A stretch of 64,000 nt of DNA from Cladopsammia gracilis (Eukaryota; Cnidaria; Anthozoa; Scleractinia; Dendrophylliidae), in NCBI GenBank assembly GCA_022457155.1, contig JAJGOT010000131.1:62001-126000 (forward strand), given 5' to 3'. The position numbers were made by a program, and so were the translations under genes. Positions within the stretch are counted from its first letter, which is position 1, and the number at the start of each line of letters is the position of its first letter. Below are positions 22,432-33,702 of this stretch, piece after piece. The notes under the pieces are model-generated. The model made no database searches and was not told the DNA's origin. It saw only the letters and a program-made list of their open reading frames with translations.

Positions 22432-22677
22432 GTTGTCCTACATATTTGTTGGATGGCATTGTTGGTCGCGCGGCTAAACGGTTCAACATTGTTGTCGTAC
22501 ATATTTGTTGGATTGCATCGTTGGTCGCGCGGCTAAACGGTTCAACATTGTTGTCCTACATATTTGTTGGATGGCATTGTTGGTCGCGCGGCTAAACGGT
22601 TCAACATTGTTGTCGTACATATTTGTTGGATTGCATCGTTGGTCGCGCGGCTAAACGGTTCAACATTGTTGTCCTAA
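22432..22677 (-). repeat. Satellite units, reverse orientation (part 4)
   Basis: Four to five reverse units, including two near-identical pairs with the variant GGATTGCATCGTTGG. The array ends where a Penelope-like element begins. Confidence 0.92.
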
Positions 22678-22771
22678 TATCGTAAAAAGGGTTGTTGTTG
22701 TTCATCGTGGTGAACACACTAGTAAAGAAGTATTTTTCGTTTGTCTCACGATGTAGTCACTTCCGATGTGG

Positions 22772-22815
22772 ATCGCGACGTTTCGACTGCATACTGCTAG
22801 TCTTCTTCAGGCGAT
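22772..22815 (-). ncRNA. Hammerhead ribozyme motif of the Penelope element
   Basis: Minus strand: stem I AUCGC (22815-22811), core CUGAAGA, stem II GACU/AGUC, core GAAA (22784-22781), self-complementary ACGU (22781-22778), cleavage C at 22777, then GCGAU (22776-22772), fully complementary to the first arm. It lies about 60 bp after the GIY-YIG stop, where the terminal repeat of such elements is expected. Every core base fits the hammerhead consensus. Confidence 0.72.
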
Positions 22816-22876
22816 GGGGTCGACTGGTTACGCGTCACCTTATGAAGCACGATGCTCTGCTGTGATTGGTTGGTTT

Positions 22877-22964
22877 TCAACAGCTGTGACTGGCGCATTT
22901 TTGATCCTCGTTGTTTCGGCGAATTGCTCCCTCGGCGGTCCGTAGTCGTACGGCTCTCCTGTTG

Positions 22965-23017
<53 letters not shown>

Positions 23018-25055
23018 CCTGTTGATGTTGTTAGGGTTAAGTCTTATGTGGATCGCCTCTTTGACCCTGCGTGTGTACCAATGAGGATCACGATCAATAA
23101 ACTTTACTTCATTCCAAAGCGGGTGGTGTCCGGTGTTGTTGGCGTGCTCTGAAACGGCGGAGGTCTGGGTACGGGCGAATCGGATGTCTCGGTCATGCTC
23201 TTTTATTCTGTCTTGCATAGGTCTTCCAGTCTCGCCGATATAAACTTTACCGCATTCACAGGGAATTCTGTAAACCACGCCATCTTGTTTAGTCGGGTCA
23301 ACAGCGTCTTTAGGCCATACTAGGTGTGATCTAAGTGTAGTCTCCGACTGGAAAACAGCGCGTACGCCTTGTTGTTGTAGGCAGCGGCGAAGTTGTTCGG
23401 ACAGACCTTTGACATAAGGTAAAACCGCAGTAGATTTGAACTCGGTCGTGGGCTCAGCACTGGTGTTGGGTTTTCTGGTCTTGGTAAGTTTCTGCAAGAA
23501 AGAAAAAGGATAACCATTAGAAACAAGAACAGATGACAGGTGTTTTTTCTCCTTGGAGATAACACAGGGTTCGTTACGAGACGTTTGGCGCGCTCGTAAA
23601 GACACTTGACAATACCGCGTTTTACTGATTGCGGGTGGTGTGAATCATACGCTAAGTATTGATCAGTGTGTGTAGGCTTCCTGTATACGCTGGTGGTGAG
23701 GCGGCCGTCGGGTTCTCTTGAAACTGCGGTGTCGAGGAAGGCGAGTTTGTTGTCATTCTCTGTCCCCATGGTGAAACGGATGGAAGGCTGCTGGTCGTTT
23801 AGATGCTGTAAGAAGCTATCGACGATTGCGCGATCTAGAATGGTGAAGGTGTCGTCTACGTAGCGTTTCCAGATCCTAGGCTTGTAAGATGATGTAGTTA
23901 TTGCTTGTTCCTCGAAGCTCTCCATGTAGAGGTTGGCAATAACAGCGGAAACCGGACTCCCCATGGCTGCGCCTTCTTGTTGTTCGTAAATTGATCCGTT
24001 ATACTGGAAGTATGTGGATCTCAATACGAAAGTCAGGAGGTCAGCGATCTGAGCAGGCGTTAGCGTCGTACGGTCTGCAAGGGTAGGGTCGTTCTCCAGT
24101 TTCTGTAGTGTGGCTTGTACGGCGGCTTCGATGGGAACGTTGGTAAACAGCGACTCTACGTCGAAAGACACCATGATCTCGTTGTCTAGGATCGTCTCAC
24201 TGTTGATGGTGGATACGAAGTGAGCTGAATTGGTCACCGTGAACTCTGAGTTACCTGTTAAAGGAGACAAGATATTAGCTAAGTAGGCGGATAAATCATA
24301 TGCAAAGGTGTTAATGCATGACACAATAGGTCTTAAGGGTACGTCGGCCTTGTGGATCTTCGGTAAACCGTAGATTCTAGGCGGCTGTTTGTGTCGAGGT
24401 CTGATCTTGTTGTAAACGGCCTCCGATAGATGTCCGCTCCGCTTCAAGGTTAGTAGTTTCTCGGACAACTTCCGAGTCAGACGGTCTGTCGGGTCTTTGT
24501 TTAGGAGCTGGTACGGTCCGTTCTCGATCAGGGAAGACATCTTGGTGTGATAGGTGTCGGTATCCATGACCACGCTAGCGCGCCCTTTGTCTGCTGGGAG
24601 AACCGTGATGGTCTGGTCCTCTTTTAGGCGTTTCAGCGCGTCTTGCATTTCCTTCGTGATGTTAGGCTCTGGTGGTTCTGCCTGTTGAAGGATGTTGTTA
24701 ACAGCTCTTCTGACAGTGTCTGCTTGTTCGGGGTTGAGTTGTCTGATGGCTGATTCAACCTTTGCGACGATCTCTGTGGCAGGTATGTTCTCAGGAGTTA
24801 CGGCAAAATTCAGTCCTTTCTTCAGCAGGGCTATCTCGGCATCGCTTAGGGACCTAGAAGATAAATTAATAACCCAGTTAGTTTTGTCAACATACGTTGT
24901 GTCAGTTGGTGACACGGCCGCCTGTTTTTCGCGCAAAAGTTTTTCAAACTTCTGCTGTTGTCTGTCTTTGGTGGTGTTAAAGACTCGTTGGGTGTTGGTC
25001 TTGATTTGTTCTAGTATCCTGTTAGCGTCGTCTGTCGAGAGTTTGGATGAAATAA
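22877..25055 (-). pseudogene. Penelope-like RT/GIY-YIG protein, one frameshift
   Basis: The N-terminal frame (from about 25055; no standard ATG start is evident) carries YGLPKIHK, RPIVSC, SFDVESLFTNVP, GAAMGSPVSAVIANLYME and RYVDDTF, the Penelope RT blocks. Near 23575 (after VTNP) the reading frame must shift by one base to continue as CVISKEKKHLSS. The second frame holds the endonuclease: GVVYRIPCECGKVYIGET, then RIKEHDRDIR and a His/Asn-rich centre (GHHPLWNE), ending at 22877. All catalytic motifs survive; the single indel (or a base-call error) separates this copy from an intact one. Confidence 0.88.
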
Positions 25056-25084
25056 TACAAATACTGCAAATACTGCAAAAGAAA

Positions 25085-25150
25085 AAAGGCCTCAGTCATG
25101 ACCTTGAGGAAACCAGTCTGACGCTCTAACCAACTAAGCTACTGAGGGAC
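25085..25150 (-). repeat. tRNA-derived (SINE-like) fragment
   Basis: The minus strand begins GTCCCTCAG and contains a good pol III A-box TAGCTTAGTTGG, followed by GTTAGAGCGTCAGAC as in tRNA D-loop and anticodon arms. It ends GGCC plus TTTTTT, a pol III-like terminator. The B-box is poor (GGTCATGAC), so it is more likely a SINE head or tRNA pseudogene than a working tRNA. Confidence 0.4.
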
Positions 25151-25686
25151 TATTGGTGAACGTAGGTCATTTACTTAGGGCATTATGGGTAAAAATATTC
25201 ACAAAATTATGATGTTATCAATTTTAGCAGTCTTAAAAATAGCTAGCCTGAAAAACAATTTAGGCTCGAATGAGACTCACATAAAAGAATAATGGAGGTG
25301 CTTGTCTTTTTCTTCAGTAGGGGTCAAAAATTCGTAAATTGGTATCGCTTAGGGTGCTAAAATCTAAGATGCCTAACCACCGTTAGAATTATCGCGGTCA
25401 CCTCTTAGGGTATAAAATATGACAGAACATACATGTGTTGTTTTAGAATCCCATAGGGTATAAATCAATTTGAGCCATGTCAACAAGGGCGGGTCAACAA
25501 ACGAAATTCTGAACTTCTGGTACCATTTTATTGGGTGTTTTTCGAAAATTTCCGACGCGCGCGCACCCCGTCATTTTTACCGAAACGAGAAAGAAGTCAC
25601 GCGAGACCTCGCGCGCGGATCAAGCGACTGGGTGCTGCAGTCTGGTCAGCAGCTTTCCCCGGGGGTCTTTGTTTTCCAACAACTCG
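25151..25686. other. Upstream region of ADPGK copy 2, no gene
   Basis: Unrelated to the DNA upstream of copy 1. It is GC-richer around 25550-25670 (GACGCGCGCGCACC, CCCCGGGG), and likely contains the copy 2 promoter. No coding evidence. Confidence 0.45.
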
Positions 25687-25779
25687 ACTATACTTCGAGA
25701 TCTTCGCCTCAATTTAATTATTTGATCCCTTGTTGTAGACTGAGGGCGTAAAATCGTTTGGGATTGAATTCCTGAACAA

Positions 25780-26105
25780 ATGGCAAACATTGTGGCCACG
25801 ACACTGACCATTTTGGTTGTTGTGGCAGCCTATCTTTACTACAAACACCTCACCAGCCAAGATAAACGCATTCAAGCAGTTTTAGATGGACTGAAAACTG
25901 TAGAACGGGAAAATCCTTTAGAAGGAACACCCAAAGTGGCAAGTGGCTTCGAAGCAAACGTGGATTATTTTGTAGATTCTCTGGATTTATTAGAAGCGAT
26001 GGAACTTGAGCCTCCTGCTGAAGCCAAAGCTCACGATATCGTGAAGTCCGAGAAGGAATTTTTGGAAACTTTTGCGTTCTTCTTCAACCACAGTGCAGCG
26101 TCATC
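25780..26105 (+). CDS. ADPGK: ADP-dependent glucokinase copy 2, exon 1
   Basis: Same exon as 1844-2169: 326 nt, signal-anchor segment at residues 4-21, GTAAGT donor at 26106, phase 2. It differs from copy 1 by two replacements (Q43R and A58E) and one synonymous change. A58E sits in the GF-x-AN-V-D segment that forms part of the sugar site, so it is the substitution most likely to matter. Homology with copy 1 extends only about 90 bp upstream of the ATG. With 29431-30523 it gives a complete 472-residue enzyme. Confidence 0.92.
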
Positions 26106-26437
26106 GTAAGTGTCATAATTTCAAGATGGGGATTAATATACTTTCATTTTTACGTATACGTTCTCGCCTAATAATATCTGTACTCTAACTGTATCAACAA
26201 AAACACTGACAGTGTTATGGTGTTCCATATGTAAATATGCATTATATTAGTCATTAGTATAAATCTACTAGCGTTCTATCATAAAATGCTGTTCTCCTAT
26301 TGGCTACGGTACTCACTATCTATTCTGCTGTAGAAAGTGAGTGGAGTGAGTAACCTAATGGCGTCACGTCTTTGCATTTCCAGTAGTTGTTGTTAGGTTT
26401 TGAACGTCTAGTAGATTTATACTAAAACAATTATTTC

Positions 26438-26961
26438 GGGCTTGTTTGTTATTGGTCTCGGGTACCCAAGACAACCTTCCCCCCAAGTTACCCTGGCCTT
26501 TTCACTTATTTCTTTGAACCGTTTACATGAGAATTGAGAACTCGTCTTGGGGGGCGAGAAAACTTGGTTGGGCGAGTTGTCTCGCCTCGGCAGGTAGGGT
26601 AACCCTGGCAGGCGGGACAACTTTTTCTCATATAAACACTTTGGCTCACCTACCCGGGACAACTCACGGCATTCTGCGTGCCATGTTAAGTCAAGTTTTT
26701 AGGTTTAAGAACACAAATTGGCATTAAAGAAGTAAAATGTAAATCAGCAAAGCCCACAGTGATTGAATGAATGAAACAAAGTCAAAAGAACAGGTATACG
26801 ATATCTGTATTAAGATTTGAATATTTACACAGCGTTGTGAATATTTAAGTAAGGTAAACTTTGACTCAGTCAGCAGGGACAACATTTCTCATACAAACAC
26901 TCGGCAAAGTTGTCTCGGGGGGAGGGTTGTCTCGGGTACCTGAGGCCATATAAACAGGCCC
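26438..26961. mobile_element. GGTACC-type palindromic MITE, intact
   Basis: A 524-bp unit with inverted ends (GGGCTTGTTTG / CAAACAGGCCC-like) and arms rich in GGGTACC-AAGACAACC and CCTCCCCCC. It is present at the same place in copy 1, so it predates the duplication. Confidence 0.75.
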
Positions 26962-27101
26962 TCAGCTTACATGTATTTGCTCTTGATGTCTATCCCAAGA
27001 TAGTTGCAACTATCATGTGATAGAAATCTCCAGCTCGTAATCTAATTGTTAAATAGATCAATTTACAGTTGCCTACTTAGTAACCTGGCCTTTGTGTGGA
27101 A

Positions 27102-27234
27102 ATGAGGCTGGGGTTGACCTTGTTTCTATAGAAACCTTCCTTCAATCATGTTGTTCTTATGCAAACTAGCATGATTAACATATGAAAACTTAGCAGGAAG
27201 GTTTGTATCAAAACAATGTCAACTCCAGCCTCAC
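27102..27234. repeat. Short inverted-repeat element, copy 2
   Basis: Counterpart of 6344-6475, with arms TGAGGCTGGGGTTGAC and GTCAACTCCAGCCTCA. Confidence 0.6.
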
Positions 27235-28438
27235 TTTCACTCAAAGGTCAGGGTGCAAAGCACACAACTGTAAAATGGTCTATCCCAGTAAAGTGCATTA
27301 CCCCCCCCCCCCCCCCCCCCCTCACCCTCAGGGCCAACCCCCAGTCATAAGCATTTTTTTTTTTTAAATGACAGTTACCACAGGGAGGGAACAAGTCTAC
27401 TGCCCAAATGCCCCACAATGTGTCTGAATGTCCCAATGAAGTTATTAAAGAGATTAAACAATCTCACAGACAGCTTTTTCTTTGTGACAGGACCTGCTTT
27501 CATATACTGCATGCAGCAAACCGCAGACGACAAGCTTATATTTCCTATTTACAATATATGTGATAGTTCTGTGCAAACAGCAAATGACAAGTGATGTTTG
27601 CCATTTCTAGTATTAAAACCTGTTGCTTAATCTCTATAATACAACACAAGATCAATATTTTTGTGGTTTGCATTTGTTCTGTAGATCTGCCATTTTCATT
27701 CTGTATTGAACTATACAGTGTGGAGCAAATGCCGCCAAATGTATGACAACAATTTATTCAAATCTGACAACGCTACATGAAAGTTGATTCTGCCTTATTT
27801 AATATGTTGCAAATACTAGAAATTATTAGAAACATGAATACTACAGCAATGTTATAAAATCAACAAAACTAAATTTTGTTTCAATCTTTGATCAATGGAT
27901 GGCAAACTATCCCATGTCTGATTTCTCAAAAAATGCAAGTTTGAAACCATGAGGATGTCAAATGTCTGGGGGTCACCATGGGGTAAGGCAAATTGCAAAA
28001 GCCCCATCTGTGCTCCACCCATGGGATACATTTTATAATCCCGGAGGTCGCCATGGGATAGGCAGATTGTGAATGCACCACCCATGGGATGCATTGTATA
28101 TTGTATAACCTTGTCAAATGCCCAGGGAGGGAGGGAGCACTGCTGAAAATGACTGATACAGTTTATTACAAAGCCTGTTGTTACAAATTCATTATTGATT
28201 TTGAAAAGTAGGGATAAGCTGTCCTAGAAAAGCTTGTTCATGTTGTAACAATTATTATTCCAAATTGCAGCTAGAAAAGACAGTGTGGCAAATAGCAGAT
28301 CATGTGACCATTAAATTCTCTAAAAAGTCTGTGAGATTTAAGATCATGTTGTACAGTCTGCAAGTGATTGCCACTGTTTTGAATGCTGAAAATAATCTGG
28401 AGACAAGGTTGAGGAGGTTGAATGCCAGTGAAGTGAGA

Positions 28439-28439
<1 letters not shown>

Positions 28440-28471
<32 letters not shown>

Positions 28472-28480
28472 GCTTGCTTA
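28440..28480. repeat. (CTTG)n microsatellite
   Basis: About nine CTTG/CTTA units at the start of a roughly 130-bp segment not found in copy 1. Confidence 0.9.
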
Positions 28481-28608
28481 TTTCGAGCGAACTCGAACTC
28501 CATTAACTAGCTTCATCCATTCCTTCCAGTTTTCCATGATGCTCTTCAGTTCAGCAATGCTCAAACCATGAAGTGTTGAGGAGAAGGGAAATACCAGCTG
28601 TGATTTTA

Positions 28609-29020
28609 GACCAATATCACGCTAGCATGGCATGAAAACATATTTAATTTAATGGGAAAAAAAGTCCAGTATCAAAATCAGCACATCAATATTAGTAAAA
28701 CTGTGAAGTTTTGTACAAGATTGCTCGTACACTGATGGAGATATGAACTTTTGAAACTTAATTAGTACTTTAGCCTAATTTTTACAAAGAAATTTATGGG
28801 AAAAAACACGAAAACGAGGCTGGACGGGCAATCTATGTCCGTCCACCATACATTTCTTTGTAAAAATGCTCAGTTTCAAAATTTCATATCTTTGTCAGTT
28901 TGCTAGCAATCTTTACAAAACTTTGTAGTTTTACTAATATCGATATGCTGAATTTGACACTGGGCTCTTTTTCCCAATAAACTAAATATCTTTTTGTGCC
29001 ATGCTAACGTGATATTGGTC
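28609..29020. mobile_element. TA-inserting palindromic MITE, copy B
   Basis: A 412-bp element, GACCAATATCACG...CGTGATATTGGTC, flanked by TA (28607-28608 and 29021-29022). The same intron position in copy 1 (about 7738) is empty and reads TTATTG, so this is a post-duplication insertion. Homologous to 875-1280. Confidence 0.9.
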
Positions 29021-29430
29021 TATTGTATTAGTTTAAATTTGCTTTTACGATGGATGAGATCGATTTTAAAACCTTTATTCACTAGCCAAAGTATTTTACA
29101 GCTATTTGTTGTTAGGTTTCATTACACCATGATTTATCACACAGAAACTGGGATACTAAGGTGTTATTTACAACAATCTACTGTGTAATACGCTAGGATA
29201 CCGTATCATGTGTGTTCTCTTTTCCTTATAAGGTGTCATGATGTCACAGTTGAATAATAAAGTGTGGATGTAAAGGAGTATTTGAAACATTCCTTGATGC
29301 TTTTTTATTATAATCGTTGTTAAAATAAAATTTAAAATTGATTGCTACCACATATTCGAAGCTTATGGGTTTGTGTTGCATAACAGGTTTCTATTGTCAC
29401 ATTTGAATGTGTGACTTTGTTTCTTTACAG

Positions 29431-30523
29431 GCGCTACATGACAGATAAGGAGCTTTTTCACAAGATGGCTGTCAAAGCTCTGACACTAGAAGGTACTCGT
29501 AAACTTGTAGGAGGCAGCGGATTGCAGATTGGCAAGCGTCTTGTTAAAGAAGGTTGTCACGTTTTTGCAGCAGCTGATTCTTCTGTAGAATTTTTGAATA
29601 TGCTACCTGAAAACATGTCTGCAGTTGGCAACATTGTTGATACCGATGATATTCACTTACTGCTGGAGTATCCTGCGCACTTGCCTTGGGGACAGTATGA
29701 GTCACAGAGGGCCAACAGATTAGTGTTACATAGTGATGCACATAATCCTTACCTTAAATCACTGGAGAAATTTCAAGAGAAGATTCATGAGTTTTCACCA
29801 TCAGTGATGGTGGTTTCTGGGCTTCACATGCTCGACAACTTTCCAGGCTTTAAAGCTGGGGAGAGTGGTGGTATTTTGAAAAGGGTCGCATCTTTCCTTG
29901 ACACAGTCCAAGTTCCTATTCATTTTGAGATGGCACCATTTCATCAAGAAACATTCTTTGATGAACTTTTGCAGCATGTAATACCTTATGCAGGTTCCAT
30001 GGGCATGAATGAGCAAGAACTGCCTAATTTGTGGAGTAAGCTTCTTTATGGAAACATTACCATGGTGTCAAGTCAGAAACCCAGAGTAGCTACTGTATTG
30101 GATCTCATGAGAGATGTGTACAAGGTTTCCAAAGAGAATTACAAGAATGGAAAAAATATCAGAGAGCTTACAAGATTGCACATACATACTCTTGCATTTC
30201 AAGCCATTCTAACCACTAAAGGATCAAACTGGAAAAATACACGAGCAGCTGCTGCAAAGGCTTCACTCACAGCTACTAGGCATGTATGTGGCTCAGAGGA
30301 AATTGACCCCAAGAAGTCTAAGTTATTCATGGATGATTCATTTTCCAAGAGTATAGTTCCAGGCAGCCCAAGAGTTCAGTTCAATCCCAGTTTACCTGTG
30401 TCATGCTGGGATGAGCACGACTATGAAATTTGTGTTGCTCCAGTGTTAGTTTGTACTCAGGTGTTGCAGACAGGAGGTGGTGGTGACCACATCACAGCAG
30501 GTGGTTTAGTTCTACAGATTTAG
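29431..30523 (+). CDS. ADPGK: ADP-dependent glucokinase copy 2, exon 2
   Basis: Same length as 9946-11038 and the same acceptor (TTTCTTTACAG). It encodes the bulk of the kinase, including SGLH, NEQEL, RLHIHTL and the C-terminal GGGGD with catalytic Asp461. By hand count it differs from copy 1 by about 12 bases, three of which change residues (V242M, L278P, F314L). Met at 242 matches the SGLHM form seen in vertebrate ADPGK. The predominance of silent changes suggests that both copies have been under constraint. Confidence 0.94.
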
Positions 30524-30739
30524 AAAGTAGAGGTGGGGTGCATAAATTGATATACTTCACCTTACACTGGTAGAATCCTACATTGGATCTTGTAGAATCA
30601 TACTAAAGTGTAGGAGTCAAAATAAGAACACTAAGAACCTAACTAGGAGTAGTATCCTATTCAGTATCCTATGGCTATAGCACCCTATGTAAAATTATGT
30701 TAACATCCTGCATAAAATGGGATTGCATTATCTAATAAG

Positions 30740-32132
30740 ATGTGAAGGCCCATACCATTTGTTAGAACTGGCCGGCAGGACCGTCCAATTTGCAGATAGT
30801 ATTCCATTATTTTTCAGAAATGGCCGGCTATACCAGTTAATTAAAAAAATGGAGTACATCATTTTTTAAAGACTTGAAACACCAGGTTCTCAAAAAGATG
30901 AATTGTGTTTACGAAATGACCGATTCAGCCAGTCAGTTCTGACAGATGGTAAGCGCTCTTAGATTTATAGAGTCTTATTGAATCCAACTAGGACTAGTTT
31001 TTTGTTTGGCTCAGGAAAAGCAAGGAACAGCCAGGCACTTTTAACGTTTTTTATTTCTTCAAACTGATATTTTCTTTTATTATAATAAAACTTCAGTGAA
31101 ATAGAAGGATTTCTGCCACTGCAGGAAAATCATTTCTCAACACATGTGAAGATATCAAATTTTATCTTGGCTGTGAAGAGTTAAGACAGTGACAGACATT
31201 CACCAAACATCGGGTGGTAATTAAAAGTATAACCTATCCCATTGGTTAAGATTGAGAACTGTTTCTGTTTTATGGGTAATTAACATCAAACTGAGAACAG
31301 TTCTCAGGGCCATAAAAAATTTTCTGTTTCCAGTTTAAAAGTGCATTTTCCACTTTGAGATTGCACTCTGTTAAAGATATCAGTATCTTCACATGTTGAC
31401 CATGTTTTCCCTTATAACAAAAAAGTCATGTCAAACAAGCTTATCTCTTTAACTCCCAAATTTTATTTTGTAAAGTATTGAAAAACAAATGGTACCATGC
31501 AAAAGCAATGCCAAAAAGGTTTCATTTGAATGGTCACACCATAGGATTTCATCCACAGACTCAACAGTTAGAACTACACTACATGTCTGCATAATTAACT
31601 CTGGCAATGAAAGGGTTAATGGTGATGGAATTAAGACATATTCGGATCTTCCTCGGAAATCTTCGGACAACTTTCGGAAAGTATTTGGAGAATTTTTGAA
31701 AATCTTTGGAAATCTTGGGAACATTGCATAACCCTTTCACTCCCAAAATCAATTATGGAGACATCTAGTGTAGTTCTAACTTCTGAGTCTGTGGATGAAA
31801 TCCTATGGTGTAACCATTCAAATGAAACCTCTGGCAGTACTTTTGCATGGCACCATTTGTTTTTCAATATTTTACAAAATGAAATTTGGGATTTTACGTG
31901 AATTTTGATGTTTGGCACTCTTGGGAGTTAAAGGCCAGTTAAGCTTTCGTGATTAGTGTCGTTTATATAATGAACAAAATATTATATGGCTGCTGGGAGA
32001 TATGATATTTCCCTTCACGTGTTCACCTCAATATGAAATTTAAAGTTTGAAGAGAAGTGTCTTATCTCCATGTCTTGCATATCTCCAATGTATTTTTTCA
32101 TATAGTGTTGTCTAGGAATCAGGTAAAATACT
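30740..32132 (+). other. Copy-2-specific 3' segment with palindromic repeat
   Basis: About 1.4 kb that interrupts the otherwise collinear 3' flank (compare 11250-11265). It includes an inverted repeat at 31451-31930 with AACTCCCAAA/TTTGGGAGTT-like ends and arms sharing CATTTGAATGGTCACACCAT and ATGAAAGGGTTA. This is a MITE-like unit whose half-copy occurs at 9430-9590. No gene. Confidence 0.6.
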
Positions 32133-32481
32133 AAACCAGGAAGTTATATATCCTGTCAACCATGAAAGTATCAGAATGAATATATGCCATGATTAGATAA
32201 TAGATATATAATCATTTTTAAGTATAAATGCTATGCTCTTTAATAGTTAGTAGTATAGACCTACACATTTTTATGGTAAATGGGCCGGGTGTGTTTATAG
32301 TATGTTGACAAATTTTGCTTATAGGAATGTATTATTTATTTAAAACTAGGTAATTGGGTGATGTTTATAAGCACTGTAATTCTGGTATTAGACAATTAAA
32401 AAATGGTTTTCAAGTGATGGTTTTATAGCCCCAATAGTCATCAGCATCAAATTTCTCCTGTTAATAAAATTATATAATTAA

Positions 32482-32628
32482 CAATTATTGGATGAGGTTG
32501 AGCATGATAGCGATAATTATCAAGGCCAAAGTTTGTGTTATCTGCCGAAGCTGAAGGCTGAGGCGGATAACACAAACTGAGGCCTTGATAATTATCGCTA
32601 TCATGCGAAAACCGAATCCAATAATTGT
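32482..32628. repeat. Near-perfect ~147-bp hairpin
   Basis: Left arm CAATTATTGGAT...GATAGCGATAATTATCAAGG and right arm its complement, continuing through AGTTTGTGTTATC/GATAACACAAACT with a small central loop of CTGAAGGCTGAGG type. It lies in a segment (about 32474-32850) absent from copy 1. Confidence 0.85.
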
Positions 32629-33090
32629 TTTATTATGCATATTCCTGAGCTGCACTTGTAAACTTAAGACAAAAGCGCGCACAAAAAAGTGATCAATGCA
32701 CAGCAGTCAACTTGTAAGTAAACAACTTACGTCACTTCTGCATGTATAAAACTATTGTCTGTTGGTATGACGTAACAGAAACAGCAAGCAATAATTAGCT
32801 GTGTGCTTATAGCCAATCAAAATCGAGCTAGTGACACCAATGTATAATAATAATTATTATTCAGTCAGAGAGGTCATGAGATTTACGGATAAGATCACCT
32901 GAGATGGAATTCTCTTGATATTTTAACAACTTCTCCCCACTACTGGGGACAAGAAAGGAGGATTTATTTTTTGATATTGATATTGAGGCAGTAAATAATA
33001 ATTATTTGACATAGCATTCATTTCTAGAGTGCAAGTACGACATTCAATTTGAAAAGCGCTCTATAATACAATAAAGAATTAAAAGGAATA

Positions 33091-33537
33091 TGATTGCCAT
33101 CCAACATTGCCATCCAACAAATGTAGGAGAACAATGTTGGACCGTTTAGCCGCGCGTCCAACAATACCATTCAACAAATATGTAGGACAACAACGTTGGA
33201 CCGTTCAGCCGCGCGTCCAACGATGCCATCCAACAAAAAAGTAGGACTACAATGTTGGACTGTTTAGCCGCTCGACCAACAGTGCCATCCAACAAATGTT
33301 GGACAACAATGTTGAAACGTTTAGCCGCGCGTCTAACAATGCCATGCAACAAATGTAGGAAACCAATGTTGGACCGTTTAGCCGCGCGACCAACAACACC
33401 ATCTAACAAATGTAGGACAACAATGTTGGACCGTTAAGCCGCGCGACCAACAACACCATCTAACAAATGTAGGACAACAATGTTGGACCGTTTAGCCGCG
33501 TGACCAACGACACCACCCAACAAATGTAGGACAACAA
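33091..33537 (+). repeat. 57-59-bp satellite array 2, part 1
   Basis: Forward units of the same satellite as 11848-12829, starting after the same unique flank (AATTAAAAGGAATAT). The beginning of the array therefore predates the ADPGK duplication. Confidence 0.95.
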
Positions 33538-33702
33538 TAGCTGCGGTTACACGTTGCCACTTTTACCTAGGTAAATTCGAAAGAACAATAGCCGCGGCAC
33601 CCTTAAGCGTGCACGGGCTATTGTTAATTCAAATTAAGCGTGTACTGGCTATTGTTCTTTCGAGTTTATCTAGGTAAAAGTTGAAACGTGTAACCGCAGC
33701 TA
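33538..33702. mobile_element. Hairpin MITE in satellite, copy 1
   Basis: A 165-bp palindromic unit, TAGCTGCGGTTACACGTTGC...ACGTGTAACCGCAGCTA, with a second inner pair AACAATAGCC/GGCTATTGTT. It interrupts a satellite unit. Confidence 0.8.

Larger units (their letters stand above)
22678..25060 (-). mobile_element. Penelope-like retroelement
   Basis: Minus-strand element with RT, GIY-YIG endonuclease and a hammerhead motif downstream of the coding region. The left limit is where the satellite stops (TTGTCCTAA); the right limit is where coding similarity fades near 25055, so it may be 5'-truncated. No target duplication could be fixed. Confidence 0.85.
26106..29430 (+). other. ADPGK copy 2 intron (3.3 kb)
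   Basis: Same donor, acceptor and phase as copy 1 but less than half as long. It contains a complete copy of the MITE split in copy 1 (26438-26961), a homopolymer C run (27301-27321), a (CTTG)n-bearing insertion at about 28440-28570 and a young MITE (28609-29020). Confidence 0.85.

Noticed and set aside
27248..27436. Minus-strand open frame with a Gly run
   Set aside because: Produced by the homopolymer C tract at 27301-27321.
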